Assembly: GCF_001421505.1 (NCBI RefSeq)
Contig: NZ_LMKL01000006.1
Span: 62,001-126,000 of the forward strand
Source: Sphingomonas sp. Leaf17
GTDB lineage: Bacteria > Pseudomonadota > Alphaproteobacteria > Sphingomonadales > Sphingomonadaceae
DNA length: 64,000 nucleotides
Reading direction: 5' to 3'
The position numbers were made by a program, and so were the translations under genes. How positions within the stretch are numbered: position 1 is the first letter of the stretch; each line of letters starts with the position of its first letter. The notes beneath the pieces were generated by a model that had not been told where the DNA came from, made no database searches, and was given only the letters and a program-made list of their open reading frames with translations. Below are positions 8,330-16,098 of the stretch, piece after piece.

Positions 8330-9025
8330 TCACCGACGCTGAACCGTGGTTGCGGCAGACGGCGGTGGCATCTGACCGGCGACCGGTGCCGGCGGCTGCT
8401 GACCGTTGATCGCAGGCGGGGGTGGAGTCATGCCTGCCCCGGTGCCGGGTGCGCAGCCTGCGGGCGGCGGTGGCGGGGCCATGCCGGCATTGGGTCCGCC
8501 GGGCCCGCCAGGCCCGCGTGGGCCGGGACCACCCGGACCGCCGGGGCCGCCGGGGCCGCCGGGACCGCGCCCGTCGGGGCCGCGTCCTTTGGGGCCACGC
8601 GCATCGCCCGGGTGCGGCGGGCGTCCGCCGGGACCGACCGCCTCGACCCGGCCGGCACTGTCGACCAGATAGGATGCGCGCAGCTGACCGTCGTCATAGC
8701 GGCCCTGCACCAGCACCGGCTGCCCCCTGGTCACCGCACCGCGTCCGTCACGGCCGGCGGCGACCATCGTCTTGCCGCTGGCATCGGCGACGACGAAGCG
8801 GTCGCCATAGACCTCGGTCACCCGGCCCTTGACCGTCACCACGCCCGACGCCTTGGGCAAGGCGGCGATCGGTGTCGCGACGCGCGGGGCCATTTCGACC
8901 GACGGGCGGGTGGCGGCGACCGCGCCAGCCCCGCCCAGCGCGCCGACCGCGACCAGAACGGCGGCACCAAGGCCCAGCTGGCCCCTGCGGCTCAGACGGG
9001 GTGCGAAAGATTTCAAAGCGACCAC
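8330..9025 (-). CDS. Secreted OB-fold-like protein with Gly-Pro-rich tail
   Basis: A 231-residue protein. Residues about 17-38 are a hydrophobic signal or anchor ending AVAATR. Residues 60-130 (VVTVKGRVTEVYGDRFVVAD, then QPVLVQGRYDDGQLRA) look like a small OB-fold barrel of the BOF/YgiW type that binds cations or nucleic acid; this is inferred from pattern only. The tail from about 140 is a low-complexity collagen-like [10 protein letters not shown] stretch followed by a Pro-rich end. Start is GTG with GAAGGAGA upstream; the nearby ATG at 9030 is out of frame and stops after five codons. It is divergent from the PhoP-like regulator and shares its upstream direct-repeat site. Confidence 0.75.
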   Translation of the reverse strand: MVALKSFAPRLSRRGQLGLGAAVLVAVGALGGAGAVAATRPSVEMAPRVATPIAALPKASGVVTVKGRVTEVYGDRFVVADASGKTMVAAGRDGRGAVTRGQPVLVQGRYDDGQLRASYLVDSAGRVEAVGPGGRPPHPGDARGPKGRGPDGRGPGGPGGPGGPGGPGPRGPGGPGGPNAGMAPPPPPAGCAPGTGAGMTPPPPAINGQQPPAPVAGQMPPPSAATTVQRR

Positions 9026-9096
9026 AACATGTCTCCTTCAGCGTGTTTGCTGCGGCCCTTCTACCGATTCTTACCCACGCCCCGCTGAACCTTGCC

Positions 9097-9114
9097 GTTC
9101 AGTTTGGGTTTAGC
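9097..9114. promoter_or_regulatory. PhoP-like direct-repeat site (GTTCAG-N5-GTTTAG)
   Basis: In the 136-bp divergent space between the OB-fold protein and the response regulator, GTTCAG (9097-9102) and GTTTAG (9108-9113) stand 11 bp apart. That spacing is typical of dimeric OmpR/PhoP-family regulators. CTGAAC at 9085-9090 adds an inverted half-site. Sixteen or so bases closely match the site at 12069-12086. Autoregulation and control of the flanking gene are inferred. Confidence 0.5.
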
Positions 9115-9161
9115 GACGGTGCCTACCGCAGACGCCGTAGGAACGAAGGGAGCGCGGACCT

Positions 9162-9830
9162 TTGCGGATATTGCTGGTCGAGGACGACGCCGATCTGGGG
9201 CCGGCCATCGCGCGCGCGTTGCGGGCGGAGCATTTCGCGGTCGACATCGCCGCCAACGGGATCGACGCCGGGCATCTGGGGGAAACCGAAACCTATGACG
9301 CCGCCGTGCTCGACCTCGGCCTGCCGCACAGGGATGGCGTGTCGGTCCTGCGCGACTGGCGCGCGGCGGGGCGCGACCTGCCCGTGCTGATCCTGACCGC
9401 GCGCGATGCCTGGTCGGACAAGGTGGCCGGGTTCAAGGCGGGCGCGGACGATTACCTGACCAAGCCGTTCCGCGTCGAGGAACTCGTCATGCGGCTGCGC
9501 GCGCTGGTCCGCCGCGCCGCCGGCCACGCCGCCACCCGGCTGGAATGCGGGCCGATCGGCTTCGAGACGCAGACCGGGCAGTTCGAGCTGGACGGCCTGC
9601 CGCTGAAGCTGACCGCGTTCGAGTGGCGTGTGCTGTCGGCGCTGATGCTGCGAAAGGACACGGTGATCGAGCGGCTCGACCTGATGGAGCGGGTGTATGA
9701 GGGTGATGCCGACGTCGATTCCAATTCGCTGGAGGTCATCGTCGGCCGCCTGCGCAAGAAGATCGGTCGCGACCGGATCGAGACGGTGCGCGGACGCGGC
9801 TACCGCCTGACCGCCGGCGATGCGGCATGA
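9162..9830 (+). CDS. OmpR/PhoP-family response regulator
   Basis: A 222-residue transcription factor with an N-terminal receiver (acidic pocket VEDD at 7-9, phosphoacceptor Asp51 in VLDLGLP, Lys101 in YLTKPF) and a C-terminal winged helix (about 125-218) ending in the typical TVRGRGYRL. TTG is the start, with AGGGAG upstream; the next in-frame methionine would delete half the receiver. It overlaps the kinase gene by 4 bp (ATGA), so the two are translationally coupled. Overall it resembles PhoP of Mg2+/envelope-stress systems, but the stimulus is not visible from sequence. Confidence 0.93.
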   Translation: MRILLVEDDADLGPAIARALRAEHFAVDIAANGIDAGHLGETETYDAAVLDLGLPHRDGVSVLRDWRAAGRDLPVLILTARDAWSDKVAGFKAGADDYLTKPFRVEELVMRLRALVRRAAGHAATRLECGPIGFETQTGQFELDGLPLKLTAFEWRVLSALMLRKDTVIERLDLMERVYEGDADVDSNSLEVIVGRLRKKIGRDRIETVRGRGYRLTAGDAA

Positions 9831-11224
9831 GGCGGCTGCCCCGATCGCTCTATGGCCGGATGCTCGGCCTGTCGGCGATCGCCATCGCGGTTGCGCTGCT
9901 GATCGCCGCCTTCGCCATCGGCCATGTGCTGGAACGGTTCGTGACGCAGGGGCTGGACCAGCGGCTGGACGCCGAACTGGCGCTGCTGGGCAGCGCGGTC
10001 ACGCCCGATGGCCGGATCGACACCGCGCGGATCGCCGCCACGCGCGCACTGGCCACGCCGGGCTATGGCTGGCGGATCGAGTCCCCGGGCCGCACCATCG
10101 CCTCGACCGACGCGCCGCCCGCCATGCTGCCGACACCCGGGCGGCGGGGCGAGCACCATCCGGGGCCGGAAACCGGCCGAGACGACCGGCCGGACATGGC
10201 TGGCCCGCCGCCCGGTCCCGACCGACCGGACGGCCCCGCCGCGTTTGACTGGAACGATCGCGACGGCACGCGGCTTCACGCGCGGCAGGCGATCGTTCCG
10301 ACCGATGCCGGTCCCGTGACGATCACCGCCGCCGCGCCGCGATCGGTCGTCGCCAGTCCGATCCGGGGGGCGATGGTGCCGCTACTGCTGTCACTCGCCG
10401 TGCTGGGCGTTGCGCTGGCGCTGGCGACATTGGTGCAGCTGCGGATCGGTCTTGCCCCGCTTGCGACCCTGCGTGCCGCGATTGCCGCCGTGCGCGCCGG
10501 GCGCGTGGACCGCGTGCCCGCCGACCAGCCGCGCGAGTTGCAACCGCTGGTGACGGAAATGAACGCGCTGCTCGCCGATAACGCCGCCGCGCTGGCCGTC
10601 GCCCGGTCGAGCGCCGCCAATCTGGCGCACGGGCTGAAAACACCGCTGGCCACGCTTGGGCTGGCGCTGGCCGAACCGGGGCGCGATGCGGACGGGCGGC
10701 TTGCGGAACTGGCGGCACAGTTGGATGCGACCATCCGCCATCACCTTGGTCGTGCGCGCAGTGTGCTGGCGTCAGGCCGCGTTGCGACCCCGCTCGCGCC
10801 AGCGATCACCGATCTGACAGCGATGCTCGGCCGGCTTCACGCCGATCGCGCGATCGACCTGGTCCAGACGATCGCCGATGATCTGGCGGTCGCGGTCGAC
10901 GCGCATGATCTCGACGAAATCGCCGGCAACCTGCTCGACAATGCGTTTCGCCACACACGCGACCGAGTCTGGATCGAGGCAAAGCGGGAAGGCGCGCAGG
11001 TGGTACTGTGCGTTACCGACAACGGCCCCGGCATTGCCGCCGGCGACCGGGCGCGGGCAACGACCCCCGGCCTGCGGCTGGACGAGCGTGGCGATGGTCA
11101 CGGTTTCGGGCTGGCGATCGTGCGCGATCTGGCCGTGCTGTACGGCGGCGCGCTGGATTTGGACGCGGCATCCGGCGGTGGCCTTGTCGCCGCCGTCCGG
11201 TTGCCGCGCGCGGCCGACGTTTAG
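9827..11224 (+). CDS. PhoQ-like sensor histidine kinase
   Basis: A 465-residue membrane kinase that should phosphorylate the regulator encoded just upstream. TM1 lies at about 12-34, a periplasmic region at about 35-180, and TM2 at about 183-205, followed by a HAMP linker. The H-box is NLAHGLKTPL with His268, and the catalytic domain has N-box NLLDNAFRH, G1 DNGPGIAAG and G2 GHGFGLAIV. The periplasmic part contains an odd His/Pro/Asp-rich segment (GEHHPGPETGRDDRPDMAG) that might bind metal; this is speculation. Its stop overlaps the convergent DUF3297 gene by 4 bp. Confidence 0.92.
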   Translation: MRRLPRSLYGRMLGLSAIAIAVALLIAAFAIGHVLERFVTQGLDQRLDAELALLGSAVTPDGRIDTARIAATRALATPGYGWRIESPGRTIASTDAPPAMLPTPGRRGEHHPGPETGRDDRPDMAGPPPGPDRPDGPAAFDWNDRDGTRLHARQAIVPTDAGPVTITAAAPRSVVASPIRGAMVPLLLSLAVLGVALALATLVQLRIGLAPLATLRAAIAAVRAGRVDRVPADQPRELQPLVTEMNALLADNAAALAVARSSAANLAHGLKTPLATLGLALAEPGRDADGRLAELAAQLDATIRHHLGRARSVLASGRVATPLAPAITDLTAMLGRLHADRAIDLVQTIADDLAVAVDAHDLDEIAGNLLDNAFRHTRDRVWIEAKREGAQVVLCVTDNGPGIAAGDRARATTPGLRLDERGDGHGFGLAIVRDLAVLYGGALDLDAASGGGLVAAVRLPRAADV

Positions 11225-11499
11225 GCGGCGTCGGTGTCGGTCGCGGTGTCGTCACCGGCGGCGGGACGCTCGAACCACGCCTCGACCTCGCCGTTCAGCT
11301 TCAGGGTCAGCGGGCGGCCGTGACGGTCGACCTTCTTGCCCAGCGCGACACGGATCCAGCCCTCGGACCGCGAATATTCCTCGACGTCACGGCGCTCGAC
11401 ACCCTTGAAACGGATGCCGATCCCGCGTTCCAGCAACTCCTGCTGAAAGAACGGGCTGTCGGGGTTGGTCGAAAGGCGATCGGGGGGCGTATCGGTCAT
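11221..11499 (-). CDS. DUF3297 family protein
   Basis: A 92-residue cytoplasmic protein matching DUF3297 nearly end to end: PPDRLSTNPDSPFFQQELL, RGIGIRFKGVERRDVEEY, SEGWIRVALGKKVDRHG. The function of this widespread proteobacterial family is unknown. The basic, compact sequence with a conserved GWIRV core could suggest nucleic-acid binding, but that is a guess. It ends tail to tail with the kinase gene, sharing four bases, so no terminator separates them. Confidence 0.9.
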   Translation of the reverse strand: MTDTPPDRLSTNPDSPFFQQELLERGIGIRFKGVERRDVEEYSRSEGWIRVALGKKVDRHGRPLTLKLNGEVEAWFERPAAGDDTATDTDAA

Positions 11500-11537
11500 G
11501 TTCGCGCGCTTAGCCCGTTCCGGCGGCGAACGGCTAC

Positions 11538-11568
11538 AAAAAAAGCGCGGGAGTTGCCCCCCGCGCTT
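11538..11568 (-). terminator. Intrinsic terminator of the glycine-zipper gene
   Basis: On the reverse strand AAGCGCGGG and CCCGCGCTT pair perfectly (9 bp, arms 11560-11568 and 11543-11551) and are followed by a run of T (A-run at 11538-11544 on the forward strand). A textbook Rho-independent terminator. Confidence 0.85.
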
Positions 11569-11587
11569 GTCCGATCACCCGGTCGGG

Positions 11588-11959
11588 TCAGTTGCAGACC
11601 CGCACCCGGACCTGATCGCCATAATAGGGATCATAGCGCCATTGGTCGAAGCAGCGGGGCCGGTAGTCGTTGTAGACATAGGCGCGCGGGCGATAGAAGG
11701 CGCGTGGCGGTGGCGCGGGATAATAACCCTGATCGTAATAGCCGCGATCGACGTAGCGCGGCCGGTTGCTGCTGGCGATCGCGGCCCCGACGCCAAGGCC
11801 GAGGATGCCACCGATCACCGCGCCGGCGACCGCATCACCGCCGCCGCGACGATCATAATGCCGCCCGCCCCAGCGCTGCGCCTCCGCGGGTGCCGCGCTC
11901 GCCAGCGCGGTCGCCGCCAGTGCGAACCCCAAACCTGCTTTCCTGAACATTCCCGTCAT
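11588..11959 (-). CDS. Secreted glycine-zipper, Tyr/Arg-rich envelope protein
   Basis: A 123-residue exported protein. The signal peptide runs to about APAEAQ (residue 28). Residues about 40-65 (DAVAGAVIGGILGLGVGAAI) form a glycine zipper, a membrane-associating helix type seen in outer-membrane lipoproteins. The C-terminal part is rich in Tyr, Arg and Pro (RGYYDQGYYPAPPP) and ends with two cysteines that could pair. Such proteins are common in sphingomonads and tend to be envelope-stress induced. The ribosome site GAGGAGG fixes ATG 11959. Its upstream region carries an EcfG-like promoter and a PhoP-like direct repeat. Confidence 0.85.
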   Translation of the reverse strand: MTGMFRKAGLGFALAATALASAAPAEAQRWGGRHYDRRGGGDAVAGAVIGGILGLGVGAAIASSNRPRYVDRGYYDQGYYPAPPPRAFYRPRAYVYNDYRPRCFDQWRYDPYYGDQVRVRVCN

Positions 11960-12034
11960 GCCGAACCTCCTCAACAGATACGCCGGTCCGCTAGAAACCC
12001 CGACGAATCGGGATCGGATCGTGAGGATGGAGAT

Positions 12035-12059
12035 AACCGGTTCGCGCTGAACGGGTTCC
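12035..12059 (-). promoter_or_regulatory. EcfG-like promoter of the glycine-zipper gene
   Basis: Reverse-strand GGAAC (12059-12055), 16 bases, then GGTT (12038-12035): the same architecture as at 2869-2893. It would start transcription about 65 bp before the ATG at 11959. Confidence 0.5.
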
Positions 12060-12068
12060 GAATGGGGT

Positions 12069-12086
12069 GTTAAGCTGGGGTTTAGC
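12069..12086. promoter_or_regulatory. PhoP-like direct-repeat site upstream of the glycine-zipper gene
   Basis: GTTAAG (12069-12074) and GTTTAG (12080-12085) with a 5-base spacer, directly upstream of the EcfG-like -35 box. Fifteen of 18 bases match the site at 9097-9114, and relative to the reverse-strand gene it has the same orientation as that site has to the OB-fold gene. Confidence 0.5.
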
Positions 12087-12098
12087 CGGGGTGCGTCC

Positions 12099-12920
12099 TC
12101 AATCCCGCAGCAGGTCGTTGATGCCCGTCTTCGACCGGGTCTGCGCGTCGACCGTCTTGACGATGACGGCGCAGTACAAGGCGGGCTTACCGTCTCCACC
12201 GCCCAGACTGCCCGGCACGACGACCGCATAGGGCGGCACCGCGCCCATATGCACTTCGCCGGTCGCCCGGTCGACGATCTTGGTCGACGCGCCCAGATAC
12301 ACGCCCATCGACAGGACCGCGCCCTCGCCGACGCGAACGCCCTCCGCCACTTCCGCGCGCGCGCCGATGAACGCGCCGTCGCCGATGATGACCGGATCGG
12401 CCTGCAACGGTTCCAGCACGCCGCCGATGCCGGCACCACCCGAGATGTGGACACCCTTGCCGATCTGCGCACAGGATCCGACCGTCGCCCAGGCGTCGAT
12501 CATCGACCCTTCCCCGACATAGGCGCCGATGTTGACGAAGCTGGGCAGCAGGACCGCGCCCTTGCCGACAAACGCGCCGCGCCGGACGATGCTGCCCGGC
12601 ACCGCGCGGAAACCGGCGGCGCGGAACTCGGCCTCGCCCCATCCGGTGAACTTCGACGGCACCTTGTCGAACCAGTTGGCCCCGCCGGGTCCGTCCATCA
12701 CGACATTGTCGTTCAGCCGGAACGACAGCAGCACCGCCTTCTTCAGCCACTGGTTGACGCGCCACCCGCCGGCACCGTCCGGCTCGGCCACGCGCGCGGT
12801 GCCGGCGTCCAGCATCGCCAGCGCCTCGGTCACCGCGTCACGCGACGGCCCGGTGGTGGTCAGGCCCAGCCCGTCGCGCGCGTCCCAGGCGGCGTCGATC
12901 GTGGTGGCAAGATCGGTCAT
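12099..12920 (-). CDS. dapD: Tetrahydrodipicolinate N-succinyltransferase
   Basis: Transfers succinyl from succinyl-CoA to tetrahydrodipicolinate in the succinylase branch of lysine and meso-diaminopimelate synthesis, and so feeds peptidoglycan. The 273-residue protein has the DapD plan: a helical N-terminal domain, [14 protein letters not shown], then a left-handed beta-helix of hexapeptide repeats at about 100-240 ([40 protein letters not shown]) and a C-terminal extension. It overlaps the upstream HAD gene by 4 bp (ATGA), a two-gene operon. lysA, a later step, lies about 45 kb away in the window. Confidence 0.96.
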   Translation of the reverse strand: MTDLATTIDAAWDARDGLGLTTTGPSRDAVTEALAMLDAGTARVAEPDGAGGWRVNQWLKKAVLLSFRLNDNVVMDGPGGANWFDKVPSKFTGWGEAEFRAAGFRAVPGSIVRRGAFVGKGAVLLPSFVNIGAYVGEGSMIDAWATVGSCAQIGKGVHISGGAGIGGVLEPLQADPVIIGDGAFIGARAEVAEGVRVGEGAVLSMGVYLGASTKIVDRATGEVHMGAVPPYAVVVPGSLGGGDGKPALYCAVIVKTVDAQTRSKTGINDLLRD

Positions 12921-13582
12921 TGGTCCTCCAGTATCGCGTGCAGCCACGCGCTCAGGTCAGGGGTGGTGAAATCGATGAAGTCGCGGCCCGCATCGGGGGC
13001 CTGTTCCGACCCGTTGTCGACCCAGACGGTCGTCATGCCGATCGCCTTGGCCGGCGCGAGATTGCGCATCATGTCGTCGGCGAACAGCGTCGCTGTGGGA
13101 TCAAGGTCGAACCGGTCGCAGATCCCGCGATAGGCGCTGGCGGCAGGCTTCGGCACCAGGTTCATCGCATGGACGTCGTGCACCGCCTCGAAGCTGCCGC
13201 CAAGACCCAGCCGGTCGAGCACCTTTAGTGCATAGGGCAGGTCGCCATTGGTGAAGACCAGCTTGCGCCCCGGCAACCGGGCGATCGCGGCGACCAGCGG
13301 CGCGTCATACTCCAGCACGTCCATCTCGATGTCGTGGACGTAATCAAGGAAAACGTGCGGATCGACATCGTGTTCGGCCATCAGCCCGGCCAGCGTCGTG
13401 CCGTGGCCCATGAAATAGCCCTTCTGCACCCGCCGCGCCGCGACCGGGTCCAGCCCCAGATAGTCGCCGATGAACGCGGTCATCTTCGCATCGACCTGCT
13501 CGAACAGGTCCGCCCCCGCCGGGTACAGCGTGTTGTCGAGGTCGAAGACCCAGTTGCGGATGTGGGACAGGCGGGACTGCAT
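12917..13582 (-). CDS. HAD-type pyrimidine 5'-nucleotidase
   Basis: A 221-residue haloacid-dehalogenase hydrolase of the SDT1/pyrimidine 5'-nucleotidase group, which removes phosphate from UMP/CMP or related phosphate esters. Motif I is FDLDNTLYP (Asp nucleophile at about 14), motif II is VFTNGD, and the late acidic motif is [22 protein letters not shown] belongs to the helical cap. The gene is promoter-proximal to dapD and overlaps it, so the two are coexpressed. The pairing of this nucleotidase with dapD is frequent in alphaproteobacteria, though no direct pathway link is known. Confidence 0.9.
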   Translation of the reverse strand: MQSRLSHIRNWVFDLDNTLYPAGADLFEQVDAKMTAFIGDYLGLDPVAARRVQKGYFMGHGTTLAGLMAEHDVDPHVFLDYVHDIEMDVLEYDAPLVAAIARLPGRKLVFTNGDLPYALKVLDRLGLGGSFEAVHDVHAMNLVPKPAASAYRGICDRFDLDPTATLFADDMMRNLAPAKAIGMTTVWVDNGSEQAPDAGRDFIDFTTPDLSAWLHAILEDQ

Positions 13583-13666
13583 GGCGGCAGGCTCTACGGA
13601 CAGCGGATGGTCGGAGCAAGCGGGGCAAAGGGTAGCGAAACGCAACGCAAACCCCATATCCAGCGC

Positions 13667-14665
13667 ATGACACGCTATTCCCTGCTCGATCTGGTCCCTG
13701 TCGTCGAAGGAGGCACCGTGGGACAGGCCCTTGCCAATGCCGCTGACCTGGCCGCCCATGCCGAGGCGCATGGCTATACCCGGTACTGGGTGGCCGAACA
13801 TCACGGCATGACCGGCATCGCGTCGGCCGCGACCTCGGTCGTGATCGGCCATGTCGCCGCGGCGACGAAGACGATCCGCGTCGGGTCGGGCGGGATCATG
13901 CTGCCCAACCACGCGCCGCTGGCGATCGCCGAACAGTTCGGGACGCTGGACGCGCTGTTCCCCGGTCGCATCGACCTGGGGCTTGGCCGCGCACCGGGAT
14001 CGGACCAGAGGGTCGCGCGCGCCATGCGACGGACGCTGGAAACGGATTCCAACGCCTTTCCGCAGGACGTGCTGGAGTTGCAGAGCTATTTCGCCGACGA
14101 TGGCCAGACAGGGATCGTCGCGACGCCGGGCGCGGGCGCGAAGCCCGAATTGTGGATCCTCGGATCCAGCCTGTTCGGCGCACAGATGGCCGCCGCGTTC
14201 GGCCTGCCCTATGCCTTTGCCTCGCACTTCGCGCCCGACGCGCTCGATCAGGCGCTGGCTGTCTATCGTCGCGACTTCCGGCCCTCGGCGACGCTGGCAC
14301 GGCCTTACGCGATGGCGGCGATGAACGTGTTTGCGGCCGACAGCGATGCGGAGGGCGAATTGCTGGCATCGTCGCAGCAGCAATCGTTCGTTGCCCTGCG
14401 CACCGGCCGGCCGCGTCAGTTACCGCCGCCGGTCGCGGGCTATCGCGAGTCCCTGGGACTGCAGGGTGCGGCCATTCTCGATCAGGTGCTGTCGTGTTCG
14501 GCGGTGGGATCCCCCGCCACGGTCGCCCGCCAGATGGCGGCGTTCGTCGAGCGGACCGGGGTCGACGAACTGCTCATCAGCAGCGCGATCTATGACCATG
14601 AGGCCCGCAAGCGGAGCATCGGCATTGCGGCAGACGCGCTGCGGGAGTCGCGCATCGCGGCGTAG
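13667..14665 (+). CDS. LLM class flavin-dependent monooxygenase (luciferase-like)
   Basis: A 332-residue TIM-barrel oxidoreductase of the bacterial luciferase-like family using reduced flavin (FMNH2 or F420-type). Characteristic segments are [40 protein letters not shown], the glycine-rich [16 protein letters not shown], and the C-terminal [21 protein letters not shown]. It belongs to the subgroup with the MsnO8-type motif; the substrate is unknown. Start ATG 13667 lies 84 bp from the divergent HAD gene. Monocistronic, followed by a REP-like palindrome. Confidence 0.9.
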   Translation: MTRYSLLDLVPVVEGGTVGQALANAADLAAHAEAHGYTRYWVAEHHGMTGIASAATSVVIGHVAAATKTIRVGSGGIMLPNHAPLAIAEQFGTLDALFPGRIDLGLGRAPGSDQRVARAMRRTLETDSNAFPQDVLELQSYFADDGQTGIVATPGAGAKPELWILGSSLFGAQMAAAFGLPYAFASHFAPDALDQALAVYRRDFRPSATLARPYAMAAMNVFAADSDAEGELLASSQQQSFVALRTGRPRQLPPPVAGYRESLGLQGAAILDQVLSCSAVGSPATVARQMAAFVERTGVDELLISSAIYDHEARKRSIGIAADALRESRIAA

Positions 14666-14687
14666 TCACATCGTACCGGCGGACGTC

Positions 14688-14731
14688 GGGGTCCAGAGCC
14701 ACAGGCAATGATGCTCGTGGCTCTGGACCCC
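14688..14731. repeat. REP-like palindrome, TCCAGAGCCA family
   Basis: Perfect 15-base arms, GGGGTCCAGAGCCAC (14688-14702) and its complement (14717-14731), with a 14-base loop. Located between two convergent genes. The core TCCAGAGCC recurs at about 55730, 57660 and 61573. Confidence 0.75.
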
Positions 14732-14760
14732 GGGTCAGGTCCGGGATGACGACAGGACCA

Positions 14761-15507
14761 TTATTTCTGGCAGGCGACGATCGCGGCGATCACCGACAGC
14801 GTTTCCTCCGGGTCGCGAACGCGGACCGTATCCAGCCCCAATTCCTTGGCCGGGTAATCGTTGCCGCCGGGGAAGATCGCGTCGCCGATGAACATCATCG
14901 CCTCAAGCGCGATGCCGCTTTCGTCGCGCAGCTTCTTCAGCCCGTACGCCTTGTCGACGCCTTCGCGGGTGATGTCGATCGAGGTCGCGCCGCCCATGTT
15001 GATCGACAGGCCCGGCAGGCGCTGGCGCAGGTCGGCCTGGATGATCTTGCGCTTGGCGAAATCGGGATCCCAATGCTCCTTTTCCGCAATCGGGGCCTGC
15101 TGGCCGAGCGCCGAAAAGGTGATCTGGCTGCCGCGATCCTCGATCCGCTCGCCCCAGGTCTGCTCGGGCTTGAAACCGGTCGCCTCCAGCGATTCATCGA
15201 AGGCGGTCAGGATCTTGGCCTTCAGTTCGTCGTCGAACAGTTCGGCATAGACCGACCCCCATGCGCCGTCGCGCCAGGTGTACAGCTTGGTGCCCGTGGT
15301 CGGCATCAGCCACAGCTTGCTCAGGTCGGCGCGCGCTGGCAGGCGGCTGGCCACCTGCTTCTGGAACTGCGGCCAGTCGCCGCCCGAAATGACCGCGACA
15401 TGCGCGACGCCCAGCAGGTCGGCCAGGGCTTCCCCCATCGGCTCCTTCAGCGGCTGCTTGCTCTCCGCGAGCGTTCCGTCGAGATCGAAGGCGACGAGGT
15501 CTTTCAT
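14761..15507 (-). CDS. HAD-IIB phosphatase, phosphomannomutase-like
   Basis: A 248-residue HAD superfamily protein with motif I FDLDGTLAES at the N-terminus, motif II VISGGDW, and the late motif FIGDAIFPGGNDYPA. The layout matches the HAD-IIB group that includes eukaryotic-type phosphomannomutase and sugar phosphatases. A mannose-1/6-phosphate role is possible but not provable from sequence. It stands alone, with no sugar nucleotide genes nearby. Length is normal for the family. Confidence 0.85.
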   Translation of the reverse strand: MKDLVAFDLDGTLAESKQPLKEPMGEALADLLGVAHVAVISGGDWPQFQKQVASRLPARADLSKLWLMPTTGTKLYTWRDGAWGSVYAELFDDELKAKILTAFDESLEATGFKPEQTWGERIEDRGSQITFSALGQQAPIAEKEHWDPDFAKRKIIQADLRQRLPGLSINMGGATSIDITREGVDKAYGLKKLRDESGIALEAMMFIGDAIFPGGNDYPAKELGLDTVRVRDPEETLSVIAAIVACQK

Positions 15508-15606
15508 GGGGTACTCCAGCAGGGGACTTTGGCCGCCCGTCCTAGCGACGGGCGGGCAGCGCGCAAGACGTGCGACGGGGGTGTAACGAAGCGCCGCCCG
15601 ATCGGT

Positions 15607-15993
15607 TCAGCGACCCAGTATCGCCTTTTTCGCCTGCGCCTTTTCGCCGGTGCCGACCTTGCCGTCGCGATTGGCGTCGTAACGGTCCATGGTCGCGACC
15701 AGCAGGGCCTGCCCCTCGGCCTCGGTCACCTTGCCGTCCTTGTTGGCGTCGGCATTGCTGAACCACAGGCCGGCGAGACGCTTTGCGTGGACCGGATCGG
15801 TCTTGGTCTTGCCAGCGCGCATCCGCTGGATCCGGGCCTGCACCTCGGCCTGGGTCAGCAAGCCGTCCTTGTTGGTATCGGACGCGGCGAATTCGGCCCT
15901 GAACTTGGCGGTGGCGGTGGCGCGCGTTTCCTGCGCGGCGACCGGGCCGGCGATGATAGCGAGCGTCAGCAGGGGGATGGCGAAACGGAACAT
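15607..15993 (-). CDS. Secreted EF-hand calcium-binding protein
   Basis: A 128-residue exported protein with a signal peptide to about AGPVAAQ and three EF-hand-like loops: DTNKDGLLTQAE, DANKDGKVTEAE and DANRDGKVGTGE. Each loop has Asp/Asn at positions 1, 3 and 5 and Glu at 12, so calcium binding is likely. Small periplasmic EF-hand proteins are frequent in sphingomonads; their role may be calcium buffering or sensing. Transcribed alone, 114 bp upstream of the phosphatase-like gene on the same strand side. Confidence 0.9.
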   Translation of the reverse strand: MFRFAIPLLTLAIIAGPVAAQETRATATAKFRAEFAASDTNKDGLLTQAEVQARIQRMRAGKTKTDPVHAKRLAGLWFSNADANKDGKVTEAEGQALLVATMDRYDANRDGKVGTGEKAQAKKAILGR

Positions 15994-16098
15994 GACCGGG
16001 GGTACTCCAGATGGGGCGCGGCGGGTAGCGCCCGCCGCTTGTACCCGCCATGAACGTCCACGCCGCCGCTCGGGTCCACCCGTCCCCGCGCCGATAGC

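Noticed and set aside
8500..8600. GC-rich repeats considered as a noncoding satellite
   Set aside because: They stay in frame with a good ribosome site and signal peptide upstream, so they encode a Gly-Pro tail.
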